Shown here one piece after another: positions 48,266-61,116 of a stretch of DNA of 64,000 nucleotides; the first letter of the stretch is position 1, and every line of letters starts with the position of its first letter. The stretch comes from Halichondria panicea. Lineage: Eukaryota; Porifera; Demospongiae; Suberitida; Halichondriidae. Both the position numbers and the translations under genes were made by a program. The stretch covers positions 4,514,646 through 4,578,645 of the forward strand of contig NC_087391.1 of the NCBI RefSeq assembly GCF_963675165.1, written 5' to 3'. The notes under the pieces are model-generated. The model did no database searches, was not told where the DNA came from, and saw only the letters and a list, made by a program, of their open reading frames with translations.

Positions 48266-51200
48266 ATGGCTGAAGGGATAAGCAAGGAACTGAAGATCAA
48301 GGCAGCCTCAGAGGCACTAACCAGCCAACTGTTTGACCTCACAGGGGTAATTGACCCCTTAATGATGGCTCTCAATTTGATTTCCAAAAAGATTATTGAT
48401 CGATCGATTCTCGAGAGAGTTAGACTGTTGAGTTCCACGAAGAGTGAGAAAGCGTGCGATGTCCTAACTGCTGTCTCTGATGCTGTAATGATTAATCCAG
48501 ACTGCTTTGCCACTTTTTGCGATATCCTCGACAATGAGCCAGTAACTAAAGATATTGCAAGGATTCTGAAAGGTAAACACAACCGCTAAGTTCCTTCTGT
48601 GATCATGATATTAGAAACCTATAATGCAGCTAACCATGCGTCATCTTTTTTTAGAAAACTATGAACAGGAACTTCATACAGCTCAACAAAGTTTATGTGA
48701 GTTCTCATTGTGTCATTTGTTAGCTACCATTTATTAATCTTGACTCTCTCTCTCTCTCTTTAGCATGCACATGTACTGTCCTAAAAAAGTCATTCTTGAA
48801 CAAGCTGAAGAATTTGCTGTACGGTTTGAAAGGGTACAGCTATGCTGAGAAGAAAAAGACGGAACAACATGCTCTTACAGAATACGTGACCTGCTTCATT
48901 CAAGCTGGCTGCTCTTCCACTGACCATTTGGACAAGCATCTCTTGGCTCTACACGAACAAGATAACCTGATTACCGATGTTTCCTTATATCATTGGGCAA
49001 AGCAACTGGCCACAAAAAAATTTACTGAAATTGCCACTCTACCAATGAATCCGATTAAGATTTCTTCTGTTACAAAAGTACCTCTTTTCTCAAAGCCTGT
49101 TGTGTATCATGCTAGTATTTGCTCACTAGCAGTCAACAAGACTGATGCTGGGGAATACCAAAAGTTCTTCAAAGACAAGCGATTTGTTCCTGGTCACTCG
49201 TTTAAAGAAGTGTCTATCTCTCGATCAAAACAGGAGCGGTATCTCATAGCAACACAAGACGACTCTACCTACTACATTGCTTTTCAGAGTGAGCCAAACA
49301 TCACAGAATGGCCCAAGAGGTTCATGTCCTTTGAAAATGGTAAGTTTATATTTATATCGCAATGGTATAGATTACGTATCACTGTCCTCTTATAGGGATT
49401 AACATTCAAGCGGAAAGCTTTCCAATTGACTTCATCACAGAGCTTCTCAACAATGACACAAACCGAGTTGTTCTCACAGGTATTATTTTGTTTGTGTATA
49501 TAATATATGTGGGTTACTATTCATTTCAGGTTTTTCCTTTGGTGGGATGCTTGCTTGTTCGATAGCTGTTAAAGTGTGGCAGCGAGGGTACATACCAGCT
49601 CAGCTACTTCAAGAGAACCTCGTGTGTATCACATTTGCCCAGCCCCACCTCCCAGTGCCCCAACTAGCAGACCTGGCGAGAGACCGTCCTGAGATTGTTA
49701 ACACAATCCATGCCATCTACTTTGAAGAGGACATAGTTTCTCGCCTTCTGAGGGTTCTTGACCTACCATGTAGCACTCTGATTGAAGATCAAGAACCTGG
49801 CCTTCAAATGAAAGTTAGAGAACTGCCTAAATCTGTAAGTGCATGTATACTGTTTATTGAATGCACATGAGGATTTACATAATTAACAGGCTTTTCAAGA
49901 CCCTTTGACACAAAAGCTTCTCTCAGACATAGGACAGCTCTCGTTTGAAAGCTTGGAAGTAAGCAATGAATCTCACTGCAGCAAAAAGTATGATATGCCT
50001 ATTTTACTATTAGGTGCCCTCATTTTCTGAGTTCGTGGAATTCCTAAGGAAGATATTGGAAGGGTTGTCTCGAAACACTGGACTAAGCCAATCATTTACC
50101 TACTACCAGCTCTCCTACTCCACCGACCAGTCCTCTTGTCTTCAGTTCAGTGAGATGACAAAAGATCAATCAGCCATTCAATCTTCACATCTCAAAACTG
50201 ATGAATTGCTACGTCTCACACCAAAGGTCTTTAAAAAGGTGTGTTCTTAATTTACAGAGTTTGAGCCTATAATTATTTACCCTGTGCGTGTGCAGCGGGG
50301 GTAGAGTGAGATCAGTGTGTGTGTCGGTTTGTGTGTGGGCACAGACATGAGTTGTTTAGAGCAAACTAGACACTTTCATGGACTGCTTTAAATCTTCAAA
50401 GCTAACAAAAAACACTGTTTTTAATCGTTGTTTTATAGATTTTCGCGATTCACCCCATTATATTAATTACGGTACAAAATTATCGTATCCGTTTTGCCGC
50501 TGTGCAATGAAGCTGAACGCATGCATCTTGTTAAATCTGTACAGCATTCCATGGTAACTTATTGTGAGAAACTTTTCCGTGGCTACTTGGACAAAACTCC
50601 GGAGTACAGAATTCCCTCCGAAGGAAAGGCTCCAGTTTCTCTCAACATGAGACCGACTGTAAGTGGTGTCACTATTCACGAACACGGCTCAGAAGTTGCT
50701 TTGGTAGTGGAAGGTACCAACTTTTGGTTCTGCTATCGTTTGTCCATCAGAGGAGAGAGTATTGCAACTCCAGCTTCTAAAATCTCTGGTACGTCAATCA
50801 AGCTCAATTTTGACAAAGAAAGCAAGCCGACATTGAGTGCTCTTTCTGACAATGAAGAAGTCATTCTTAAAATGTTCAATCACTTCATGAAGTCTCCAGT
50901 TACTGTGAATGAAAAGGTCGTAAAAAAAGTATGTTGGTTGTTAAATTACTAGTGTGATGAGATTTAAAACCGTTTTCTGTTTTCAGGAATACCCAGTCAG
51001 CACAAGACAGCGACAGCTAGCACGGCTCACTCCCTCTCAGCTGATCGAGGTGACCTACCTTAGTGCTCTGCTTGAGAAGCATCCCTACACTGGCCCCCAA
51101 CCTCAGTCACACAAGGTGACCATTATCAAGGCATTTCTTGACAAGGTAGTGAATGTTGTGCCTTTGGAAAGCATGGGATATGCAATTGCACACGGAAATG

Positions 51201-53475
51201 ATCATGTCGCACTGCAATGTGTCAATGTGTTGGATGCTTTAGTTGATGATTTGCCTTCCTCCTATTTAATGGATGATGGTTTTGATAAAGCAACAAAGAG
51301 AGTTCGTAGCGGTGTTCCTGTTGAAATTGTTAGTAAACTGATTGAGCAAGTTATAGACAGAAGCCTTTTACAAAGTCGGTTGTTGTATGGCATACAATTT
51401 TCCTTGAACAAGGAAGAAAAGACACTGACGTATACAATTCATTTACCTGACAAGAAAATCTTAACTCGGACATACTCCTTCGATGAGCTCAAAGATAAGT
51501 ATAAGGTATCACCCAACATCGATTTACTACAGCTATCTGGTGTGAAAAACATAAATTGGCTACAACATAAATTATTTGACAAAGTTCATAAGTCAAGCAC
51601 AGTCAAAAGTGTCATATGTGGATTGAATATTAGCTCACTGTACGGTGTATCGAATGAACAACTCAAGTCACCCATTGAAACCCTCCATATTGGGAAGGAA
51701 AAGCTTGCTTCCACATCAGGATTTACCTCAGACAAATTAACATCCTCTGTCTCGTTAGTAAATTCTGCCATGAAGTTAGATTGTCTTGATAACTCTCTCA
51801 TGTTGAAAACTGTGAACGATATTCGTCACCAAGAGCTAGCGATATGTACTTCACTTCTTGCTGGATTCATGGAGCAACACGAAATTAACATTCCATTAAT
51901 GAAATCAGAGAAAGATCACTCGAAGGTTTTGGAACTTTCAGCTAGAGCAAGCGTGGGTGTGTGGGCATTATCAAGTCTTGACTTTGAGCATATTCAGCCG
52001 ATTCTCAAGCAATGCCGTGGTGAACAACTGCTCGTCAAGATCGAAGACTATATCAAGGGTATTATTGTTGAAGCCAAAGCAATGTCACCTTCTCCAGATG
52101 ATACCCAATATGCTGCCAAGCTTCAGTTCATCGTGCAAGGAGCAGAGAAAACAGTAACCTGCAACAGTCAATACATCAGCTACTCCCTCGAGCGACAACT
52201 TGCCGACATTTGTAGTGAAAGGAAAATCACTGAAGAAATACCCTTGGAAAAATTAGTTTTACAGTGGGAACAACTTTTTGAGAAGAACATTCTCTCCCTC
52301 GTGGCCAAATCTCATCGCCCGCTGATTGCTCGCTGGCTGAAGTGGGCTCTGATTGTCCACAACCTTCGTGAGGAGCTGGCCAAGTACACAGCCGTGGGGG
52401 TGGTGGGACTCGTAAACTCAGGGAAGTCACGACTCATCACCACACTCTTTGGGATACAGGTAGGTTACCGTGCACCTATTTTTATGTTCCTCATCAGTTG
52501 AGTCAGACATGCATGTGTGCAAAGTTTATGTCCTTTAAAAGTTGTACTGATGATCGTTTCTCTATTTAGATTCCCTCTGGCACTACTGAGGATAATAGGA
52601 CGACTGTTCCATTCATGTATAACCTTGAGGATAAAGTGGATGGTCTGGACGTAGTGGACTTCCCTGGGGTGGACGACAGAGACGAGAGCATCTCTGGACT
52701 GGCTGACCTCCTCCTCACTCTGGCACAGATCATTATCTTTGTGGTGGACTACAGGTACAGTCTTTCAGATGTATTATCCTTTGTATATAATTATGTGCTA
52801 GTTTTGAATCCAAAGCAGTAGATCAAAGCCAGGAAAGGTTATTGTTAATTACTGCGAATTATTCTTGTTATATCTGCAGGAAAGTCCACACTGAGTCCAG
52901 TAAGAAGTGGTTGGATAGACTGCAGGTTGAGAAAGTGCCTGTGCTGGTGTGTCTCACCTTTGCAGACAAGCTCTATGCTGAGCAAATGAAAGATGGTGAA
53001 CACCTTACTGATGAAAGCAAGTACCCTGACAAGATATCCACTAAGCACAAGCTTCAAGCTGAGCTGGCTGTGAGTTATGCACGATACTGCACACTTGTGG
53101 TTCTCTTAAATCATTAAAATCTACCATAGTCCGTTCCTATTGTTGTGATCAGCTAGTTCCCAAGACGCTTTATGTGCATTAGAAATTGAAATTGAATGCC
53201 ATATTTTTTAGCATAATTATTTTAACTGGGGGCTGTAATTATTGCAGAGAATCAAAGAGAAGCTGGAACTCCCATCCTCTCACCAAATTGAGTTCTGCTC
53301 ATTCAGTCAGGACAAAGATTCTATTCTGAATTGCAAGGAAGGTCGCCAGAGACTGAGGGATGTGGGAATCAGCACCCCCTCTGAGGTGGGCGATTGGCTA
53401 GTGGACACTTTCAAGAAGAGGTTTGGACAAGACGATCTGGCAGACAGGCTCAAAGATTTTGTACATTCTAGTTAG
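48266..53475 (+). CDS. Gene B: second death-fold-like / lipase-like / GTPase paralogue
   Basis: Same 12-exon plan as gene A: 48266-48572, 48655-48696, 48764-49339, 49396-49479, 49530-49834, 49890-49958, 50014-50238, 50545-50928, 50987-52459, 52570-52754, 52880-53069, 53248-53475. It is open throughout, 1,355 residues. Exon 2 is 42 nt, not 51, and encodes a different linker (ENYEQELHTAQQS). Exon 5 lacks three codons after the lipase Asp region. GFSFGG, EEDIVSRLL, HSMVTYC, GLVNSGKS, DFPG and TFAD are all kept. The central part of exon 9 (about 51273-51590) is strongly diverged from A and C, while the flanking regions are near identical. Intron 7 is about 250 bp longer than in A, suggesting an insertion. 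Downstream lie a decayed calcineurin B copy and a TRMT5 fragment. It is the only complete copy with a B-type linker. Confidence 0.88.
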
Positions 53476-53837
53476 TACAGAGAGCAACTTTAACATTAAC
53501 TGTGTGTGTGTGTGTTGTTATAATTAACATTATTGTACATTCAATGTATTGTGTGGTAATAAGTTTATGGTCTGTTTGAATATGCTCTATAAATTTAATA
53601 CTGAGTCTGAGTATCCTATGATGTACTTTACCTACCTAGATAATTATATATTTTGACAGTAGGTTGTGTAGGCCTATATACTGGTAGAAGAAAATTACAC
53701 GAAGAATACATACAAAATACATGTATGTTTCATTCCACACAAATTATTGATATATTTTATATGGTGGGAAATGCACATTATAAAAACTGTGACTATATCT
53801 AACAATCGAGGTGAACATGATATATAGTTTATGTTCG
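53476..53837. other. Gene B 3' flank, convergent with calcineurin B copy 1
   Basis: AT-rich sequence with a TG run after the gene B stop. It is nearly repeated after gene C (61117-61466), beginning TACAGAGAGCAACTTTAACA, which shows that the two units share a duplicated 3' end. Confidence 0.6.
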
Positions 53838-55411
53838 TCAGTCGCTGCCTTGCTTGAAATCCAGTACCATTTTAGACGGGCCATCCATCGTGCCCACAAC
53901 CTGCAGAGGACACAAAGGCAACAGTGAGCAATGCTAGAGTAATACACTAGGCACCAACCAAATATCTCTCCGCATATAAACGGCATCACAAAATAATAAA
54001 TGCAGCGAGAAACATTTCTATAAACCACATTTCCCCTTTGAATTTGATAAGGGAACCATACAAACATCTAGGAAGACTCAAAGACCCACATGTACATGTA
54101 CATGTATTCACTGAGTAACTCACATCACAGAATTCCTCGTATGAAATCTTGCCATCGCCATCTTTGTCGGAGTAGAGGATGGTCTTATCGACTATTTCTT
54201 GGAGTTGCTTCTCTGTTAAGTTGTTTCCTACCATCGTTTTTAGCACTTAGAACAGTTCACCGTTGCTGATGAACCCGTCCTGGTCAATGTCGTAGATACG
54301 GAAAGCAACTATAAAAAGAGAAGCAGAAACCACTGACACAATAGTTACTAAAATGAGGCTCAAAATACTAACTCAATATACAACTGAACCCTAGCTGGTA
54401 TAGGAACTGAACCCTAGCTGGTATAGGAACTGAACCTAACGTAGGTTTTCCACGTGGTCTAAAGGTACATGTATACGGAACAATCCACAGACCTTGCTGG
54501 GTCCCCTAACAGTGGTAATAAAGAGTGAATTGTCTTATAAATTATTTAGCTAAGGTGCAATGGATTCTATAACATGCGTGTTTACACCACCTAACATAGA
54601 GAAAAAGTGATGGGCTTACACTTGAGCTTCTTGTCCCTGTCTCCCTCCACACTGAACTGTGAGACACCCTCTATGAACTCTGCACAAGGAGGGAAACACA
54701 CAAATACTGAAACTGTATCCTGCTATACATGTGTACATACATGCACTGCTGGCTTTTACATGAAGTATTCGTAAGACTCCATAAGGTTTTTCCCCTATTA
54801 TTAGGGTATTGTGATCACTCATGAATATTCATGAGTTTAATTCTGTCAGCTTTTTCTCTTTTGCAGGTTCAAAGAAGTCTGCTGTACTTATATTGTATGA
54901 TTATTAACTCTATTGCTATTGTTTTGTGTAAGAATGCCATGATTATGAAGATGCATGAATGAGAAAAGTGGGCATCAAAACCGCAAGTATATAGACTATT
55001 TTTTGCGTCAATTTATAAGAGCAGTAAGTACTTTCAGCAAGCTTTATTGGTATCTATATGTAGCTAAGTACCTTCCAGAGGGCCAGACGAAGAGATATTC
55101 GTTGTAAAACTTCATACGGGCGAGTAAAAGCTAAGAGTAGACAGTAAGTATCTAAAAACACGTTTGATATTTCGATAAACAGGAGGCTACCTTCAACCAG
55201 ATTGACTTTTTTCAAAATTTCTCTTCGTCTGGCCCTGCCCCTACCTTTCTTTAATCTCAACTGGTCGATTTGGTCGGTACTAACCACCTCTACACAAAAT
55301 ACCTGAGTAACTCTAATAGGCCTAGTTTACCACATTATTAGGATTGAAAATAGCGACAGTTCCTATAATTTATTGCCTATGTGCAATTACTTTACTCACC
55401 TCTGTACTCAT
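53838..55411 (-). pseudogene. PPP3R1: Calcineurin subunit B-like copy 1 (truncated, nonsense codon)
   Basis: Calcineurin B is the Ca2+-binding EF-hand regulatory subunit of the phosphatase calcineurin. Recognisable pieces on the minus strand are MSTE (55411-55400), VVSTDQIDQL (ending near 55256), EFIEGVSQFSVEGD (54679-54620), [20 protein letters not shown] (starting at 54308), the EF-hand [13 protein letters not shown] (ending at 54124) and the C-terminus GPSKMVLDFKQGSD (53900-53838). EF-hands 1 and 2 are missing. Codon 54249-54247 is TAA where copy 2 has CAA (Gln), so EF3 ends prematurely. A block of about 465 bp not found in copy 2 interrupts it at 54790-55255. It is most likely a dead passenger in the tandem unit; the functional gene must be elsewhere. 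Confidence 0.85.
54790..55255. mobile_element. Insertion specific to calcineurin B copy 1
   Basis: Copy 2 reads directly from ATAAGGTTT to CTCAACTGGTCG (about 62357-62385) with a few intervening bases. Copy 1 carries about 465 extra bases at that point. Inside them 55079-55095 and 55220-55236 are a perfect 17-bp inverted pair (AGGGCCAGACGAAGAGA). It is probably a transposon remnant. A deletion in copy 2 is the alternative, but the extra bases show no calcineurin B coding sequence. Confidence 0.6.
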
Positions 55412-55563
55412 TACTATAGCATGTACATCATCATTCCGCTCAGACACCTGGCTCAACTGCACTGTGTGTGTGTGTGCGTGTTGACATTATTTGTCAAATG
55501 ATTTGACAAGTTTTTTAGTTTCAGTTTTGTGCACACACTAATCCTTGTGGTGTATGTATCAGT

Positions 55564-55751
55564 CAGTGGTTGTATTAAACACACAATAGAATAGAGCAAG
55601 TGGCAAGTACAATATTAAATCAGACCCCCACGTACCTCCTCCCACCATCACTGCACGGACACAGAACGAACGTCTTCATTATTTTGTTATGCTAACGACT
55701 TTCCTGAAGAGCTTAAGGATAACATAAGAGAGGTGTGAGAGGAACTTGAAG
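55564..55751 (-). pseudogene. TRMT5: TRMT5 fragment (part of intron 1 and exon 1), copy 1
   Basis: GTTATGCTAACGACT, AAGAGAGGTGTGAGAGGAAC and other stretches match TRMT5 exon 1 at about 40129-40190. The preceding ACACAATAGAATAGAGCAAG and AATATTA match TRMT5 intron 1 at about 39680-39710. Intron sequence is present, so the copy arose at DNA level, not from mRNA. It is too short and decayed to be functional. Confidence 0.8.
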
Positions 55752-55858
55752 CATCACCATAGGCGCTAGACGTAGACAATAGCTATGTGATCATGATCAC
55801 ACACCCATTTACACATACACACCTCTAGCTGAGTTATTACACTTTCTGGATTGCAGAG

Positions 55859-55893
55859 AAACAAAGGTGTGGCTCGTTTTTGGGGGCGTGCCT
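55859..55893 (+). promoter_or_regulatory. Conserved upstream block of gene C
   Basis: ACAAAGGTGTGGCTCGTTT followed by GGGCGTGCCTGG, matching the block before gene A at nearly the same distance from the ATG (about 61 bp). Confidence 0.4.
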
Positions 55894-55919
55894 GGTTTCT
55901 GCCTGTGGCAAACAACACA

Positions 55920-58900
55920 ATGGCTGAAGGAATAAGTAAAGAAGTGAAGATCAAGGCAGCCTCCAAGGCTCTAACTAGACAACTGGTTAATCTCATTGGG
56001 GTAATGGACCCCTTCATGATGGCTGCCAACTTGTTCTCTGAAGAGATTATTGATCAATCAATTCTCGAGAAGGTCAGATTGCCAGGCACTAAAAGTGAGA
56101 AGGCTTTTGATGTCTTCACTGCTGTCTCTGGTGCTGTAAGAATTAACCCAGACTCCTTTACTACTTTTTGCAATATTCTCGACAATGAGCCAGTAACTAA
56201 AGATATTGCGAAGAATCTGAAAGGTAGGAAAGAGTTTGATCGATCGCTTATTATCATTTAGGCTTCTTGCTACTCATAATATATTATAGCTGATAATACT
56301 GTGTCTCTCTTTAATATTCAGATAGCTATCAAGCGAACATTCTGGAAATCCACAGAGCTCAACAAATTCCTAGTAAGTTCCGAATAAGGTATCACTTTAA
56401 TGTCATCTCTCTCTTTAGCTTGCACATGTACTCTGTTACAAAAGTCATTCTTGGAAAAACTGAAAAAACTGCTCGATGGTTTGAAATTTTACAGCGGTGC
56501 CGATACGAAGAAGATGGAACAAAAGGGCCTCACAGAATACGTGACCTGCTTCATTCAAGCTGGCTGCTCTTCCACTGACCATTTGGACGAGCATCTCTTG
56601 GCTCTACACGAACAAGATAACCTGATTACTGATATTACCGTATATCATTGGGCAAAGCAACTGGCCTCAGAAAAATTCACTGAAATCGTTGCCATACCAA
56701 CAAGTCCAATTAAAGTTGCTCCTGTTACAAAATCACGTCTTTTTTCAAAGCCTGTTGTGTATCATGCCAGTATTTGCTCACTAGCAGTCAACAAGACTGA
56801 TGCTGGAGAGTACTAAAAGTTTTTCAAAGACAAGCGGTTTGTTCCTGGCCACTCGTTTAAAGAAATCTCCATCTCTTGGTCAAAACAGGATCGGTATCTC
56901 ATAGCAACACAAGATGACTCTACCTACTACATTGCCTTTCAGAGTGAACCTAACCTCACAGAATGGCCCAAGAGATTTGCATCCTTTGAACATGGTAAAT
57001 ATATTTACAACATTGCCAATAGTTACTTAATGTTTTACCTATAGGAATCAGCATTCAAGCTGATAACTTTCCTATTGACTTCATCACAGAGCTTCTCAAC
57101 AATGACACAAAAAGAGTTGTTCTTACAGGTACTACTAAACTACAATGTTGTGATTTTAAAGGTTCCTTTCAGGTTTTTCCTTTGGTGGGATGCTGGCTTG
57201 TTCAATAGCCGTTCAAGTGTGGCAGCGAGGGTACATACCAGCTCAGCTGCTTCAAGAAAACCTCGTGTGTATCACATTTGCCCAGCCACACCTCCCAGTG
57301 CCCCAACTAGCAGACCTGGCAAGAGACCGTCCTGAGATTACAAACACAATCCATGCCATCCACTTTGAAAAGGACATAGTTCCTCGCCTTCTGAAGGTTC
57401 TTGATCTACCATGTAGCACTTTGATTGAAGAGCGAGTAATAAAAGAACCTGGCCTTCAGATGAAAGTTAAAGAACTTCCCAAACCTGTAAGTCTGCTTTG
57501 TGTGTGTGTGTGTGTGTGTGTCAGCAACAATTTTTACTGCACAGGCTTTTCAAGACTTGTTGACGCAGAAGCTTCTTTCAGATGTAGGGCAACTCTCCTT
57601 TGAAAATGTCGAAGTGAGTTGTGAATATCATTGCAGCAAATATAATGAATATACTGTGCCGATAGGTACAATCTTCTTTCTCTGAACTTATGGAATTTCT
57701 AAGAAAGCTATTGGAACGGTTGTCTCAAAACGCTGGACTAAGCCAATCATTGACCTACTACCAGCTCTCCTACTCCACCGACCAGTCCTCCTGTCTTCAG
57801 TTCAGTGAGATGACAAAAGATCAATCAGCCATTCAATCCTCACATCTCAAAACTGAAGAATTGCTTCGTCTTACACCAGACGTCTTTAGAAAGGTTTGTT
57901 CATTGTGTACACTGTCCGTTTAAAATAATCCTGTACAGCATTCAATGGAGACCTATTGTGAGAAGCTTTTCCGTGGTTACTTGGATAAATCTCCTGAGTA
58001 CAGAGTTCTACCCACAGGAAAGGCTCCAGCTTCTCTCAACATGAGACCGACTGTAAGTGGTGTCACTATTCACGAACACGGCTCAGAAGTTGCTTTGGTG
58101 GTGGAAGGTACTAATTTTTGGTTCTGCCATCATCTGTCTATCAGCGGAGTGAGTATTGCAACTCCAGCTTCTCAAATTTCTGGCTCATCAATCAAACTCA
58201 ATTTTGACAAGGAAATCAAACCGACCTTGAGTGCTCTTTCTGACAATGAAGAAGTCAGTCTCAAAGTGTTCAATCACTTTATGAAGTCTCCAGTTACTGT
58301 AAATGTGAAGATCATTAAAAAAGTAAGTTGGTTATTGAAGCACTGTCAGTATAGAGTTTAATAATTTTCTTTAGGAATACCCGGTCAGCACAAGACAGCG
58401 ACAGCTAGCACGGCTCACTCCCTCTCAGCTGATCGAGGTGACCTACCTCAGTGCTCTGCTTGAGAAGCATCCCTACATCTCTGGCCCTCAACCTCAGTCA
58501 CACAAGGTGACCGTTATCAAGGATTTTCTCGACAAGGTAGTGAATGTTGTGCCTTTGGAAAGTGTGGGATATGCAATGGCACATGGAAATGACCATGTTG
58601 CGCTGCAATGTTTGAATGTGGTGGATGCCTTATTTGATGATTTGCCTTCTTCCTATTTAATGAATGATGGTTTTATTAAAGCAGCAAGAAGAGTTGGTAG
58701 CGGTATGTCAGTTGAAATTTATAATGAACTGATTGATCCGATTGTTGAAGGATATGATTCACAGAATGATAAATATTATGTTGAATATGCCTATAATAAA
58801 GAAGATAGGACACTTACAATTACAGCTGATTTTTCAGAGGAAATATTAACTCACACATACTCACTCGATGAGCTCGAAAAGAAATATAAGATAGTACCCA

Positions 58901-61116
58901 ACATAGGTTTATCACAGCTAACTTATTTGAAAAATTTAGGTTCTCTACAAAGTAAACTATTTGTAAAAATGCGAAGGTCAGGCATAGTCAGCAGTGTCAT
59001 ATGTGGATTAAATATTAGTTCACTGTACGGTGCATCAAAAAAGAAACTGAAGTCACCCATTGAAACGCTGCGACTAGGAAAGGAAAAACTTGCTTCCCCA
59101 TCCTCAGACAAATTGGCATCTTCTGTCTCTTCTTCTGTTACAGTAACTTCTGCCATGAACTTAGAATGTTTTGATAACTCTCTTATGCTGAAAACTGTGA
59201 ATGATATTCGTCAAGAAGAGCTAGCGATATGTACTTCACTGCTTGCTGGATTTATGGAACAACATGAAATTGACATTCCATTGATGAAATCAGAGAAAGA
59301 TCACTCGAAAGCATTGGAACTTTCAGCTAGAGCAAGTGTGGGTGTGTGGGCGTTATCAAGTCTTGATTTTGAGCATATTCAGCCGATTCTCAAGCAATGT
59401 CGTGGTGAACAGCTGCTCGTCAAGATCGAGGACTATATCAAAGGTATTGTTGAAGCCAAAGCAATGTCCCCTTCTCCAAACGACACCCAATATGCTGCCA
59501 AGCTTCAGTTCATTGTTCAAGGAGCAGAGAAAACAGTAACCTGCAACAGCCAGTACATCAGCTACTCCCTCGAACGACAACTTGCTGATATTTGTAGGGA
59601 AAGAAAAATCACTGAAGAAATTCCCTTGGAAAAATTACTTTCACTGTGGGAACAATTTTTCAAGAAGAACATTCTCTCCCTCGTGGCCAAATCTCATCGC
59701 CCGCTGATTGCTCGCTGGCTGAAGTGGGCTCTGATGGTTCACAACCTTCGTGAGGAGCTGGCCAAGTACACAGCCGTGGGGGTGGTAGGACTCGTAAACT
59801 CAGGGAAGTCACGACTCATCACCACACTCTTTGGAATACAGGTATGTTAACACTTTTAATTATGTGCTATGACTGTGGTTTTACTTCCATAGCTTTACTT
59901 GTCGTCGTTAGTCAGCCATAATTGTTTACATGTGTATTTTTCTGTTTCTATTTCGCTGATGATTGTTTCGATATACCTGTTTAGATTCCCTCTGGCACTA
60001 CTGAGGAGAATCGGACGACTGTTCCATTCATGTACAACCTTGAGGACAAGGTGGATGGTCTGGATGTGGTGGACTTCCCTGGGGTGGACGACAGAGACGA
60101 GAGCATCTCTGGACTGGCTGATCTCCTCCTCACTCTGGCACAGATCATCATCTTTGTGGTGGACTACAGGTACGTACCTACCGTAGTCTATAAAGGCGCC
60201 ACAAAAATTTTTGGGCGCACAAATAGAGCAGAAAAAAGTTTGGATGGCACTTCATTTAGAGTGACGGCCGAATTGAATTGGCAGATACAGCTTTAATTTT
60301 AGAGCCTAGACTGTTTAGTTAGCGCTAAAATTAGAGTGGCGCCTTTATTAGACTTTTTACAGTATAGTCATTTATAAACTTGTGCACACGCTTTAATTTG
60401 TGGTTTAAATCCATAGATCAAAGTAATTATTTGTCCCCAATGACCTTAGTGATTGTAGAGTGTATTTTACAGCAGTTGATTTTGGTCTGTCGTATTTATC
60501 TATATAATCATATCTACAGGAAAGTCCACACTGAGTCCAGTAAGAAGTGGTTGGATAGACTGCAGGTTGAGAAAGTGCCTGTGTTGGTGTGTCTCACCTT
60601 TGCAGATAAGCTCTATGCTGAACACATGAAAGATGGCGAATATCTTACTGATGAAAGCAAGTACCCTGACAAGATATCCACTAAGCACAAGCTTCAAGCA
60701 GAGCTGGCTGTGAGTTATGCAGCATACTGCACACTTGTGGTTCTCTTAAACTACCATAATCCGTTCCTATTGTTGTGATCAGCTTGTTCCCACTGGAAGA
60801 CGCCTTATGTGCATTAGAAATTGAAATTGAATGCCATATTTTTAGCATATTTGTTTTCGTTTGTAACTGTGACCTGTAATTACTGCAGAGAATCAAAGAG
60901 AAACTGGAACTCCCATCCTCTCACCAAATTGAGTTCTGCTCGTTCAGTCAGGACAAAGATTCTATTCTGAATTGCAAGGAGGGTCGCCAGAGACTGAGGG
61001 ACGTAGGAATCAGCACCCCCTCTGAGGTGGGCGATTGGCTGGTGGACACTTTCAAGAAGAGGTTTGGACAAGACGATCTGGCAGACAGGCTCAGAGATTT
61101 TGTACATTCTAGTTAG
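55920..61116 (+). pseudogene. Gene C: third paralogue, with a nonsense codon in exon 3
   Basis: Twelve exons as in A and B: 55920-56223, 56322-56372, 56419-56994, 57045-57128, 57173-57486, 57545-57613, 57666-57893, 57939-58322, 58375-59841, 59985-60169, 60520-60709, 60889-61116. All splice sites and all other exons are intact, which would give 1,359 residues. However, codon 251 (56814-56816) is TAA where A and B have CAA (GEYQKFF). Translation would stop after the death-fold-like and linker parts, before the lipase core. A conserved Arg in SISRSKQ is also Trp. The rest is well kept (GFSFGG, HSMETYC, GLVNSGKS, DFPG), so the lesion is recent, polymorphic, or bypassed by splicing. The 5' half and exon 9 variable region resemble A; intron 11 and the 3' flank resemble B. 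Intron 10 carries a MITE. Confidence 0.85.
60179..60365. mobile_element. Foldback element in intron 10 of gene C
   Basis: The left end TACCGTAGTCTATAAAGGCG is inverted at the right (GGCGCCTTTATTAGACTTTT, then TACAGTA). Genes A and B lack it in the same intron, so it inserted after the copies split. It begins 10 bp after the exon 10 donor. Confidence 0.8.

Noticed and set aside
50239-50544. Extra exon in the long intron 7 of gene B.
   Set aside because: Genes A and C go straight from the LTP.VF.K exon end to the HSM exon with a short intron, and the added bases have no conserved frame. An insertion is more likely.
54247-56816. Both in-frame TAA codons (gene C and calcineurin B copy 1) replace CAA, as if TAA coded for Gln as in some ciliates.
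   Set aside because: FoxG ends at TAA, other genes end at TAG or TGA, and all other exons lack internal TAA. Metazoan gene content also excludes it. Two C-to-T changes in duplicated, relaxed copies are enough.
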